From Hericium rajendrae (Eukaryota; Basidiomycota; Agaricomycetes; Russulales; Hericiaceae): DNA of 64,000 bases. The stretch spans positions 1,654,501-1,718,500 of the forward strand of contig CM065879.1 of NCBI GenBank assembly GCA_033439255.1. Reading direction: 5' to 3'. Numbering within the stretch: the stretch's first letter is position 1; each line of letters opens with the position of its first letter. Below the pieces are notes generated by a model. It saw only the letters and a list, made by a program, of their open reading frames with translations, made no database searches and had not been told where the DNA came from. A program made the translations under genes and the position numbers. Below, one piece after another: positions 36,016-44,959 of the stretch.

Positions 36016-36758
36016 TCACCCCCTCTCTAAGACGCACTTTCGCCTGGAGTGCGTGATGAGCATGGACGGGATCGAGGTAGATGAGTCCACGAAGATTGGG
36101 AGCCTTGAGTGCATGCGGATGGCGGGTGTAGAAGTCGGTGATTGCACCATGGGCATTGGAAAGGGAGGTACGTGAAAGCCACTGATTTTCTGAATCAGGG
36201 TAGCCTGCCCATTTGACGAGATATTCAATGCCGCATTTGTTCCGAGTGAGACGAGCATCGAGGACAGACTCAACTTCGTACTCTTCCTCGCCCTCCACAA
36301 GGTCAGGTGGTGGTGCAGGGAAGTTGGGACCATGAGCATCGGTTTCCTTGTAAGGGGACAACAGGGACGTGTGGAACACCGGGTGGATACGCCAGGTGGG
36401 TGGTAGCTTCAGTCGATAAGAGACTGGGCCCAGGACGTCAGTGATTTCGAAAGGTCCCAGGCGTCGATCAGCAAGCTTAGCTTTGGGTCGTGTGGTTTTG
36501 ATGTTCTTGCCATCGAGCCAGACCTTGTCGCCAACCTGGAAGTGGATGGTGTCATGCATATGGTCCTGGTTGTTGCGCTTCATGAGATCAGCAGCTGTTT
36601 GAAGGCTGGCCTGGACCTCAGTGCGAAGTTGTTCGAGGTGACGGAAACGATCCTCGACGGCGGGTGTAGACGATGTGGGGTTGACAGTGGGGATGGCAGT
36701 GGGAATATAGCCGAGGAGCATTTCAAATGGAGCTCGGTTAGTGGCGCTGTGGATACGG
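36016..36758 (-). mobile_element. Element 1: integrase C-terminal part and chromodomain
   Basis: Minus-strand coding segment with the Gypsy integrase tail (FQVGDKVWLDGKNIKT, KLADRRLGPFEITDVLGPVS, HPVFHTSLLSPY) and a chromodomain (EYEVESVLDARLTRNKCG, YLVKWAGYPDSENQW). Chromodomains of this class guide integration to heterochromatin. The 5' side of the segment ends at the insertion of element 2. Confidence 0.9.
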
Positions 36759-37778
36759 TGATGTGTGGACCCTGGGAATGGAGGCGGCAGCCAAAACCAA
36801 AACCAACAGAGTACCGGGGGGTGCGAGGGGACCAAGTATCTCAAGAGGGGAGCGCCGAGACGTGTAGCTGACGGGTGATCGTACTACGGGTAGGGGAGCA
36901 AGGCCGCGGAGGGCGAGCTTGCTGCGTGCGGGCGACTTCCGACGCGGCTCTGCTAGGGACGATGACGGTACGACAAGACTCACGGGTCTTAGGTGATACG
37001 GCTTGTAGATAACGGCGCGGCGATGAGTACGACGAATACGATGAGCGACACGAGAAAGTGAGAAGAGCTACGTCTGAGACGTGCTTAGAGGCTGGGGTGA
37101 GAACGTCAAACGGCGGACTTTGTGAGATCTGAGCTCTGAGGGGAAAAAGGCAGATTCCGTTCCGATTCTCTAAGTCAGTAGCTACGGTACAAATGGGCAA
37201 GGCCGCCTCAGGCGGCCCGGTGCGACTTCCTACGACAACCTCCCGCTGACCGACCCAATCTCCAATTCCTTCCTGATCCTGCCTGCTCCGGGTCCCTTGG
37301 CGAGTGGAGTCGTTGCGGCTCGGCCCGTGCAGGGCAGAGGGCGTGCGCGTGGTACGAACGAATCAAAGGTGCCGCCTTACAACGTCGCCCGGGGCGTGCG
37401 TCGGGAACGGCGGGCGTGTCGAGCTGGAATGGCTGGGATGACGTCAGTAGCGCACTGTCGCGGGCGCCGCTCGTGATCCGGGGGCGTGTGGGCGTTCGAG
37501 GGCGCGTTGATTGAGCCGGCTGGTTCTCTGGGCGTGCTTCTGTTCCTGTGCCGCTGACTCGTCCGGCCGGTTGATCTCCGGCCCGTTCGGTGCATCGGAC
37601 CACGGGACACCGGCTTTAGTCCGACCCGGTCGGTCCCGAACCCGTGGGGGCGCTTGTCCTGTGCGGGGAGCAACGTCGCGGTGGGCGGACTTGGTGCGGC
37701 TGAGGTGAAGTGAAGCGGGATGGGCAAGGAGGTGGGGAGTGGGCAATGCCGTTGCAAGGCGCGCTAAAGGGTGCATCA
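36759..37778 (-). repeat. LTR of element 2 (3' LTR)
   Basis: 1020 bp, GC- and CpG-rich; partner of 47894-48913. Confidence 0.93.
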
Positions 37779-37780
37779 TT

Positions 37781-37797
37781 CTCCCCCTAACTGAAAA
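37781..37797 (-). promoter_or_regulatory. Polypurine tract next to the 3' LTR of element 2
   Basis: ctccccctaactgaaaa on +, purine-rich on the element's sense strand and 2 bp from the LTR, the expected plus-strand primer site. A second copy lies at 41250-41266. Confidence 0.7.
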
Positions 37798-37904
37798 TTT
37801 AGACTCTCCGTAGTCTAATCTGGAGCCCCACGAGGGATTCGGGCGCGGGCATGCGTGAAGCCGATTGTGCGACGGCGCCCTGGGCGGGTGTGCTGCAGCG
37901 AGCC

Positions 37905-37913
37905 TATAAAAGG
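37905..37913 (+). promoter_or_regulatory. TATA box of antisense cargo gene 1
   Basis: tataaaagg lies 63 nt before the ATG at 37976, in antisense to the host retrotransposon. It indicates a promoter separate from the LTR. Confidence 0.6.
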
Positions 37914-37975
37914 CATCTACGCCCCGGGAGGGCACTCAACTCCGAGCCATCTTCGCGCCCGGCAGTCTTGTCCCG

Positions 37976-38728
37976 ATGAACACCTTCCTTGATCAAGTCT
38001 TCTGCCAGAAAGTGACCTGGCTCCTTGCAGAGCGCTCGTGGACCCCGCTCGATGCGTCCACGCTGTCCAAGCGCGACGCGGTCATCCGGGAACGCGAGAT
38101 CTGGGGTCGAGACCTCATGGTCGCCGTAGTACGTCCAAGCTCGCTTGCGGCGTTGTTGCGTACCTGCTAATTCTCGGGACTCCAGAAGGACTGCCAGCGC
38201 TACGCTGGCGCCATCAACGTGGGTCTGCAGGATGACATCACGCAGATGTCGGACCACTTCCTGTCCGAGGCCGCCCGCGCGTCCGGGAAAGTCCGCCGTT
38301 GGCTCGACTGGGGTTGGTACCTCATGCCGTCGCTGAAGCGCGAGTGGCTCGATTCCCTGGAGCACCATCAGGTAGATGCCGCGGACCGCCTGTCCGTGGC
38401 CGAGTCCGAGCTGTGGGAGACACGCTGCGCAGTGGCCCTGGAGGAAATCGACATCACCTGCCGCAAGTACCAGTATGACGTCATAGACGCGGAGGCCTGC
38501 AAGCGGGCTCTGGAGCCGTTGTTCGCCAGGCTGCATCAAGCGGTCTCCGCGCTGGAGTTGCCGTGGGAAGACACCGGGGGAGAGGTGAGCGAGGATCCGC
38601 ATGAGCTAGAGACGATGCACCGCCTAGTGGCGGAGGCACTCGACTTGGCCGAGCTGCTGCGGCTTCCGCCCTACCGAGCAGACGAGGAGGGCGCCCGCGA
38701 CAGGGTCACGGGAGGGGCCGCGGATTAG
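37976..38728 (+). CDS. Antisense cargo gene 1 of element 2, unknown helical protein
   Basis: Two exons at 37976-38128 and 38186-38728, joined by a 57-nt GT-AG intron, giving 231 aa. No family recognised. It starts MNTFLDQVFCQKVTWLLAER and is mostly charged helix (SKRDAVIREREIWGRDLM, SEAARASGKVRRWLDWGWYL, VAESELWETRCAVALEEID), with a Glu/Asp-rich C-terminus. No signal peptide or membrane segment. It lies between pol and the 3' LTR of element 2, on the opposite strand, where retroviruses keep env; the content does not look like an envelope. A TATA box lies just upstream. The intron would be invisible to splicing of the retrotransposon's own transcript, so it survives copying. Confidence 0.8.
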
Positions 38729-39033
38729 TATAGCACGATGTACGCCGGTGGCGAGCATGCCTTGCCGCTCAATTGAACTATTCTGGTGCCAAGGCGCACT
38801 ATGCTGTCTGTGGGACTTGCCCGTCGCCGATTAGGCTTCCTGTTCGCGAGACGCAGCTGAAATGACAAATGGGCGCCAATCGGGGCCTGAGATCCTGATT
38901 GAGTCCGAAGCGACAACTGTTTTGGCCGGGTGCCCGCATCGCGGGCTTCTGCGCGAAGCTGCGAAGCTACCTGTACGCGGGGGCTTCTCCGGAGGCAATT
39001 CGCCAGGCGCTTCCGTCTTGTCGCGGAGTCCTT

Positions 39034-40821
39034 ATGAACACTGAGTTGCGAGGCGACTCGCTCCTCAGCACCTCGTCTCCCATGGCTCGCGCGTACGTCG
39101 ACAACCGCCCCAAGGGTATTCAGGCTCTCGAACGCCTCTTCGGGTCAGGCCACCCGCGCGAAGGCGACCCCGGCAATGTCTGGGCAGAGTGGATCACCCA
39201 GGTTGCCAGTTGCTTGGTGAGTCCGCTGGCGCACGTTTTGCTTCCGTCCCCGCTGACCACCACTCCTGACAGGGCCCTCTCTTGAGGTCGAAGTCGACCC
39301 ACCTCGACAACGATTTCTTCTGTCGCGGGATCGCCGACACCCGTGTAGTCTTCAGCCGCCTCGAGCTGAAGTCCGACCGCAAGTGGGGTGCCAAGGTGCT
39401 CGACGTCTTCGAGCCCCCCGAAGACCCGACCGAGACAGAGGACCGGGAGACCGATGAGCTCGAGGAGAGCGACGACGACACCCCGCTCGTGGCCGCGACA
39501 CCCAAGGGCAAGGGGCCCGCGCAGGTCGCGCCCGTTTCAACGCGCAAGACAGGGTCCCCTAAGGGCAAAAGGGCAGCCACGCCAACCAACGAGACCCCGC
39601 AGGCCTCGTTTTCCACGCGCACCAGGGCTCCGTCGCCGCACCGCTCGCAGACCGGTGAGCAAGACCGCCTCGAAGTCGCTGCCCTGTTGACCGCCACCGG
39701 TGTCATAGACGCGTCCGCCGAGCGGGACGTAGACCCGGCTCTGGACGCTCCAGTGTCTGCCGCGACCCGCGCGGCCAAGCGCAAGGCCGTAGCACCTGTC
39801 GAGGAGGAGGAGGCGGGGGACGAGATTGTCGAAGTGCCCCTGCCGGCGAAGAGGGCACGTACGGGGCCGGCTGGCACCGTCGCTGCGAACGAGGGGAAAG
39901 GGAAGGCCAAGGCCAAGGAGCCCGATGAGAAGTGGGGTCCGGTAAGTACCCATCTCCTCCACCTGTGCTCGACGCTAATTTTCTGTTTGCGTAGTGCCTG
40001 CCCGAGCAGTGGTGCACCGCGTGCATCAACAAGGGCAAGGAGTGCCTCCGCCGGGTCCTCCCTGCGAAGAACGTCGGGCGCGTGAAGCACGAGCGATGCT
40101 GCGAGTGCAGCGAGAAGCGCACTTCCTGCCTCGCCTGCGTCGACCTCAACGCGCATCTGACGCGGATGGGTGCGCCCGTCGTGGATCCCGTTGCCGCACG
40201 CGCCGCCGCGGCTTCTTCTGGTCGCGACCAGGTGGTCGACTCCCCCGTGGTCTTACTGGGGATACCAGACTCCGCGGGCGCACTCCGTAAGTCGCTACCC
40301 CACTGTTGCTACGTGTTTGCTGACCGGGTGATCGTCCTACAGCCCTGTTCGAGGCGCTCGCATCTCGCCTTCCGTTCCCGGTCTCCGACGGCTTCCGTCC
40401 AGGGGCCTGGGACTACGTCGACCCCTACGCGTGCATTCCGCGCGATTCGTCACTCCGCCGCACCCTGCTCGCGGAGACCGAGCGGCAGCTCATCGGTTTG
40501 TACCTCCAACGCATGTCGAACCACGGCCAGATCCTCGCCGTCGAGAGGCTCGTCACGGCCCTCTATACGGGCACGCGCGGTGAGTATATCGCGGCGGAGG
40601 CAGATGAAGAGGGCAAGGTCGCCAAGGACGAGCCTGCGGACGCCGCTAGCGACGCAGAGGAGGAGGCCGCGGCGAGTCCCACCGCGGGTCCGTCTTCGCG
40701 CCCGCTTGCGAGGGAGTCCCCCGTTCCTTCGGTCGAGGGTCCTGGTGAGCCGTTGGAGCCGACGGCGGCTCCTGTCGCTGAGGTGGCCGCGTCAGAGGAA
40801 GTCGTGCCGGCTGACTCCTGA
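39034..40821 (+). CDS. Antisense cargo gene 2 of element 2, Cys-cluster protein
   Basis: Four exons at 39034-39216, 39273-39941, 39995-40286 and 40343-40821, phases 0, 0, 1, giving 540 aa. The start is the Met of MNTELRGDSLLSTSSP, chosen because cargo gene 1 also opens MNT; the frame is open a little upstream. Order: a short folded N-terminal region (NRPKGIQALERLFGSGHP, WAEWITQVASCL, FFCRGIADTRVVFSRLELK); a long acidic/basic disordered region with possible nuclear signals (AKRKAVAPVEEEE); a cysteine cluster WCTACINKGKECLRR ... CCECSEKRTSCLAC; then a helical part (LLAETERQLIGLYLQRM) and an Ala/Glu-rich tail. The paired C-x2-C-x6-C pattern resembles zinc-binding clusters of fungal DNA-binding and TE-linked proteins. 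Function unknown. Confidence 0.78.
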
Positions 40822-41249
40822 TGAGTGGGGCTGTCGCTTTGCGCGGGGAGGGAAAGACCCTCCCCTTTTAAATTTGCTATCTTGTTTTGTCGTCGTGGAA
40901 GTTGTCGCATACGTTTTGTGTTGCCCGGGCCTTAGGCCTGGCTTTTTACTATAGGTCGCTCGTAATCGGGACGCCGAGTCCTACTGTATCGTTGCTCCTG
41001 CCGAATGGGAGCTCATCTTGAAGTCTGAACCTGTGTGAATCTAAAGGGGAAAACCAGGAAGAAACAAAGTCGCCCCAGGCGATCTTGTCAGGGCCTATAC
41101 GATTGGTGAAGGTAAAATCTGAGTGGTGGATGGTATGAAGATCGCCCAAGGCGAGTTTGTCGAAATGCAAGTAACAATAGATTTATTTCGTGCGTGTGGG
41201 TATTGGTGGGGCGTCCAAGGTCGTCGACACACTTGACTGACGGCCTCTA

Positions 41250-41266
41250 CTCCCCCTAACTGAAAA
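41250..41266 (-). repeat. Second copy of the polypurine tract, just after pol
   Basis: ctccccctaactgaaaa again, with similar sequence for about 35 nt beyond, 36 nt past the end of pol. The antisense genes lie exactly between the two copies. Confidence 0.75.
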
Positions 41267-41302
41267 ATGGACTGCCCTCAGTCCTCCTCGCTAGTCGAGT
41301 GG

Positions 41303-44300
41303 TCAGAGGATGCCGCGGGCGAACTTGGTCGGGACCTGTCGGTCGCCGAGGTCGCTGCCGGCGGTTTCGTCATCCGGGTCTGTGACGGTGGAGGCGAGTA
41401 AACGTTCAAACTGCTCGATGCCGACATCGAGGAAATCTTCCAATGGCGGGTGATTGAGGATGGTACGGGCGAAATACGGGACAACGCGGTAGGCTGCGGT
41501 GGGCCGGTCGAATAACGTACCGTCGAGCTCACACAAGAGGTAAGCACGCCCCTTGTTGCGGCCGAGGACGAGGTACGGGCCTAGGTAGCGCGGTTTGGTC
41601 TTCCGGGAATGGCTGGTGCTGTACGTGGAATTGCGGACAAGTACCAGTTCACCGCGGCGAAAGTCAAAGTCGCGGATTGTGCGTTCATGTTCCAGTTCGA
41701 ATTTTCGTGCTGCCTGGAGGCGGGCCTCGTAGACGCGGCTGTGAAGTCGCTGAAGGTCCTTTTGACGCTTCTGCAGGGCAAGAGCGCGGGAGGCGATCAG
41801 GTCGGTAGAGGACAAGATCGCCTCGGGCGGCGGTAGCAGGTAGGTGGCTTCAGCGATATCGAGCGGCATCAGGGGGTGCGTACCGGTTACCGCGAAGTAT
41901 GGGGAACAGCCCATGCGCCGGCGGATGGTGATACGTTCCGACCAGAACACGGAGTGGGCTGAGTAGCTCCAATTCTTCTCCACGCCGTCGGCGGCCTTGA
42001 TCAGGGCTTGGCGTATGTCAAAGTGTGCACGCTCAGCGATGCCGTTGGCTCTCGAGTTATAGCCCGAGATGCGGATATGCCGGACGTGGTACTTCTTTTC
42101 CAGCTGCGTCAAGGCTTTAACGAACGGGCCGCCGTTGTCGGACACGATTTCGGTGAGCATACCCCAACGGCACAAGATGTCTTGGTAAATCCAATCAGCA
42201 ATGTGCTCGCTGCGTTCTTTGCGCAGCATGCGCCATTCGGGAAAGTGGGACACAGAGCAGCGCCCTTGGACCAGGTATTGCATATTGTTGGATTTCGGCA
42301 GGTGCATGGTATCCATGTACATTTTCGCAAATAAAGGCGCGGGCACCGCAACCGTTGGCAGGATAAGAACTTTGCGGATCTGGAACGCTTGGCAAATATG
42401 GCACGAACGGACGAACCAAGCGACATCCGAGCCCATAAAAGGCCACCAGAAACGGACCGCGAGCAGGAGGGCGGTTGCGGCGACGCCACGGTGTCCTGCG
42501 GACTCATGAGTCTCAACGAGAGCAGCCCAGCGGCCGGTCGGCGGGAGCACTAGTTTGTGCGCATTTGTCTTGTCGCGCTTCCAGAGGCGGCCACCTTTCA
42601 TGAAGAAGTCGCGGCAATAACGCAGGAAGCGAGCGTACTCCCGGTCCGTCAATCCGTCAGGGCGGATCGGATGGAGCAGGAAGTCGGTGACGGCGCGCAG
42701 TCGGGCATCCGTGAGGAGGGATTTTTCGGACCTTGGAACGTCTGCGTAGGACGCCAAGTGGTCTTGCGGAGGAGGCGCGACAGAATCGCCGGCGGCGACA
42801 TTGGTCGAGATGAGCTGTTGTGCCAGCTGAGGGCGGTCGTGGCCGATCCGAGGCACATTTATTATGTGTACAAAGCCATAAGCACGGTCGACCCAGTCGT
42901 CGAAGTCGTCGTCGGGTTCGGGCGCATCATCGTCCTGGGGGCGGCGCCGGGAGAGGCCATCCGGCCCATGCTTCTCGCCGGGGACGTGGACCAGGGTAAA
43001 TTGAAACATGAGGATGCCGACGATCCACCAGTTCATGGACGCACTAGGGGCGAGATCGGGATTATTCAGCATGCCGGATATATAACGGGCGTCGACTTCG
43101 ATAATCAGGTTGCGAACGCCAATGAGCCAGAGTTTGAGTGCGCGAAGGCTCCGGTATAGGCCATATAATTCCAGCTTTGGTTGGGAGAAGCGCGCCTCAC
43201 GGTCGTTCAGGGCGATAGAGCCGAAGCGGGCATACCGGCGAACTTTGGGGTCGTCCACATCCTGTTGACAGAGTAGGTAACCGATGGCAATATAGGAGGT
43301 GTCGACGCCCAGGATCACTGAGGCGGGAGACTCGTAATCTATCGCGCGCAGGGCGGGTGATGCGAGTAGCGCTTGCTTAAGGTCTTCCTGCACAGCCAAC
43401 TGGTCTGGGCCGAACTCGAATGGGGTGTCCTTGCGCGTAAGCCGTACCAGATGGTGAGCACGTTTTGCAAAGTTCTTGATGAAGATGCGGGCCACGCCAA
43501 TGGTCCCGAGAAAAGCGCGAACGTCCGAGAGGTCGGTACAAGGTTGCCAGTTGCTGACCTTGGCGAGGTTGCTGAGTTCTGGCAAACGGCCCGCCGGCGT
43601 GCATCTATGGCCGACGACGATGATTTCTGGCGCGCAAAGGACAGTCTTTTTCCCTGAGAAGGTACCACCGCAATATTTCATGCGTTGGACGACACGATTC
43701 GCACCCTGGAAGTGTTCCCAGACAAAGCGACAAATACCTGGGTTCCAGGGTATAGTTTCAAAATTTCCGCCGGGCAACTCGTAACGGGTAGCTGGGCCTT
43801 TAATGGGGACATCATCGATATAGGGCATGGTGACAGCTGGGATTTCTGGCTGGAGGATTTCGGTAACGTCGTCATGGAAGATAGGCACGGAGTTCGTCCA
43901 CCCCATGGGCAGCGTAACGAGCCGTTTGGGCCCGAACGGGGTTTGGAACGTGGTCATGTCACGGGACTCCTCCGCCAAGAGTCGCTCGTCGTAACCAACG
44001 TAGAGATCGAGGATGCCGCCGCAAGCACGCCCGGCGAACTGCTCGGCGAGCTGGTCGGTAAAAGGCGGGACGCCCGAGTGAGCGATGGTGACCTTGTTGA
44101 GTGGTTCGAGACTGTGCACAATGCGCAGGCTTGTACCATCCTTTTTGGTGACGCAGAACCAGCGTGAGCGATATGACGACGACAAAGGCTCATATACGCC
44201 GGCGGCGATCTTGGTACGGATAATCTCGCAGACCTTGTCATGGATGCCTGGCGGGATTGGACGGTTCTTCAAGACCCAGGGGGTGTGCGGTATCACCGGC

Positions 44301-44959
44301 ATAACCACTGAGGGGAAGAAGTCTTCGCGGAAATGTCCCCGCTCTGAATCGTCCCAGGCGAAGGCGGTATCGTGGAGACACATGAAATGGTGGAGTAGGT
44401 CGCGCTCAGAGGGCCAGAGGAAACCTTCTGGATGGGCGCGATCGATAACCGCTTTTCGTTCTTCGGTATAGCGGGTGGTGGGAGCGAATGGGGGCGGATT
44501 GGGAGATAACTCCAGCAGGTCTTGGAGAGGGTCGCCTTTGATGTTACGGAGAACCCGAAAACGCTCGGGGAGGTCCGTAAATACTGGGCGGACTTTTTGG
44601 GCAACTGGCTTGTATTTCTTTGCGGCGTAAGAGGCGACAGGAGGACTGGTATCCATCGCGCCAGGAGGCGGCGGACTCGGGCGACCTTGCTTGGAAGCAG
44701 AAGCGGACTTGCAGGCTGTAGCGGAGAGAAAGGCAGACAACAAATTAGATTTATCGGGGGCATCCGAAAGCGAAGGACCCCCCGGACTAGAGTCGAGAAG
44801 CGAGGCATCACAGGCATAGAGATAAAGAGATTGAAGATGATCTTGGCGTTTTTCTGGGTTTTCGGAACATTCTGGGGGTATAGCGGCATAAGCCGTGATT
44901 TGCGGCGTCTCCGAGTCGAAATCAACGATGAAGGCGACCTCTCCTTGATCTTCGATCAA
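41303..44959 (-). CDS. Element 2 pol: RT, RNase H, integrase
   Basis: An open frame of 1218 codons. RT: FCVTKKDGTSLRIVHSLEPL, LVTLPMGWTNSVPIFHDDV and MPYIDDVPIKG (YIDD in the catalytic box). RNase H: VILGVDTSYIAIGYLL. Integrase: HESAGHRGVAATALLL with CHICQ (HHCC zinc domain), then the D-D-E core (MDTMHLPKS, EIVSDNGGPF, NGIAERAHFD). Ty3/Gypsy type, not close to element 1. No chromodomain recognised. The frame overlaps the end of the gag frame by four bases, an arrangement other families use for coupled translation. Confidence 0.92.
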   Translation of the reverse strand: MIEDQGEVAFIVDFDSETPQITAYAAIPPECSENPEKRQDHLQSLYLYACDASLLDSSPGGPSLSDAPDKSNLLSAFLSATACKSASASKQGRPSPPPPGAMDTSPPVASYAAKKYKPVAQKVRPVFTDLPERFRVLRNIKGDPLQDLLELSPNPPPFAPTTRYTEERKAVIDRAHPEGFLWPSERDLLHHFMCLHDTAFAWDDSERGHFREDFFPSVVMPVIPHTPWVLKNRPIPPGIHDKVCEIIRTKIAAGVYEPLSSSYRSRWFCVTKKDGTSLRIVHSLEPLNKVTIAHSGVPPFTDQLAEQFAGRACGGILDLYVGYDERLLAEESRDMTTFQTPFGPKRLVTLPMGWTNSVPIFHDDVTEILQPEIPAVTMPYIDDVPIKGPATRYELPGGNFETIPWNPGICRFVWEHFQGANRVVQRMKYCGGTFSGKKTVLCAPEIIVVGHRCTPAGRLPELSNLAKVSNWQPCTDLSDVRAFLGTIGVARIFIKNFAKRAHHLVRLTRKDTPFEFGPDQLAVQEDLKQALLASPALRAIDYESPASVILGVDTSYIAIGYLLCQQDVDDPKVRRYARFGSIALNDREARFSQPKLELYGLYRSLRALKLWLIGVRNLIIEVDARYISGMLNNPDLAPSASMNWWIVGILMFQFTLVHVPGEKHGPDGLSRRRPQDDDAPEPDDDFDDWVDRAYGFVHIINVPRIGHDRPQLAQQLISTNVAAGDSVAPPPQDHLASYADVPRSEKSLLTDARLRAVTDFLLHPIRPDGLTDREYARFLRYCRDFFMKGGRLWKRDKTNAHKLVLPPTGRWAALVETHESAGHRGVAATALLLAVRFWWPFMGSDVAWFVRSCHICQAFQIRKVLILPTVAVPAPLFAKMYMDTMHLPKSNNMQYLVQGRCSVSHFPEWRMLRKERSEHIADWIYQDILCRWGMLTEIVSDNGGPFVKALTQLEKKYHVRHIRISGYNSRANGIAERAHFDIRQALIKAADGVEKNWSYSAHSVFWSERITIRRRMGCSPYFAVTGTHPLMPLDIAEATYLLPPPEAILSSTDLIASRALALQKRQKDLQRLHSRVYEARLQAARKFELEHERTIRDFDFRRGELVLVRNSTYSTSHSRKTKPRYLGPYLVLGRNKGRAYLLCELDGTLFDRPTAAYRVVPYFARTILNHPPLEDFLDVGIEQFERLLASTVTDPDDETAGSDLGDRQVPTKFARGIL

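Noticed and set aside
38862-39033. Earlier start for cargo gene 2
   Set aside because: The ATG at 38862 is in another frame and the in-frame ATG at 38869 meets a stop; no intron joined either to the conserved frame.
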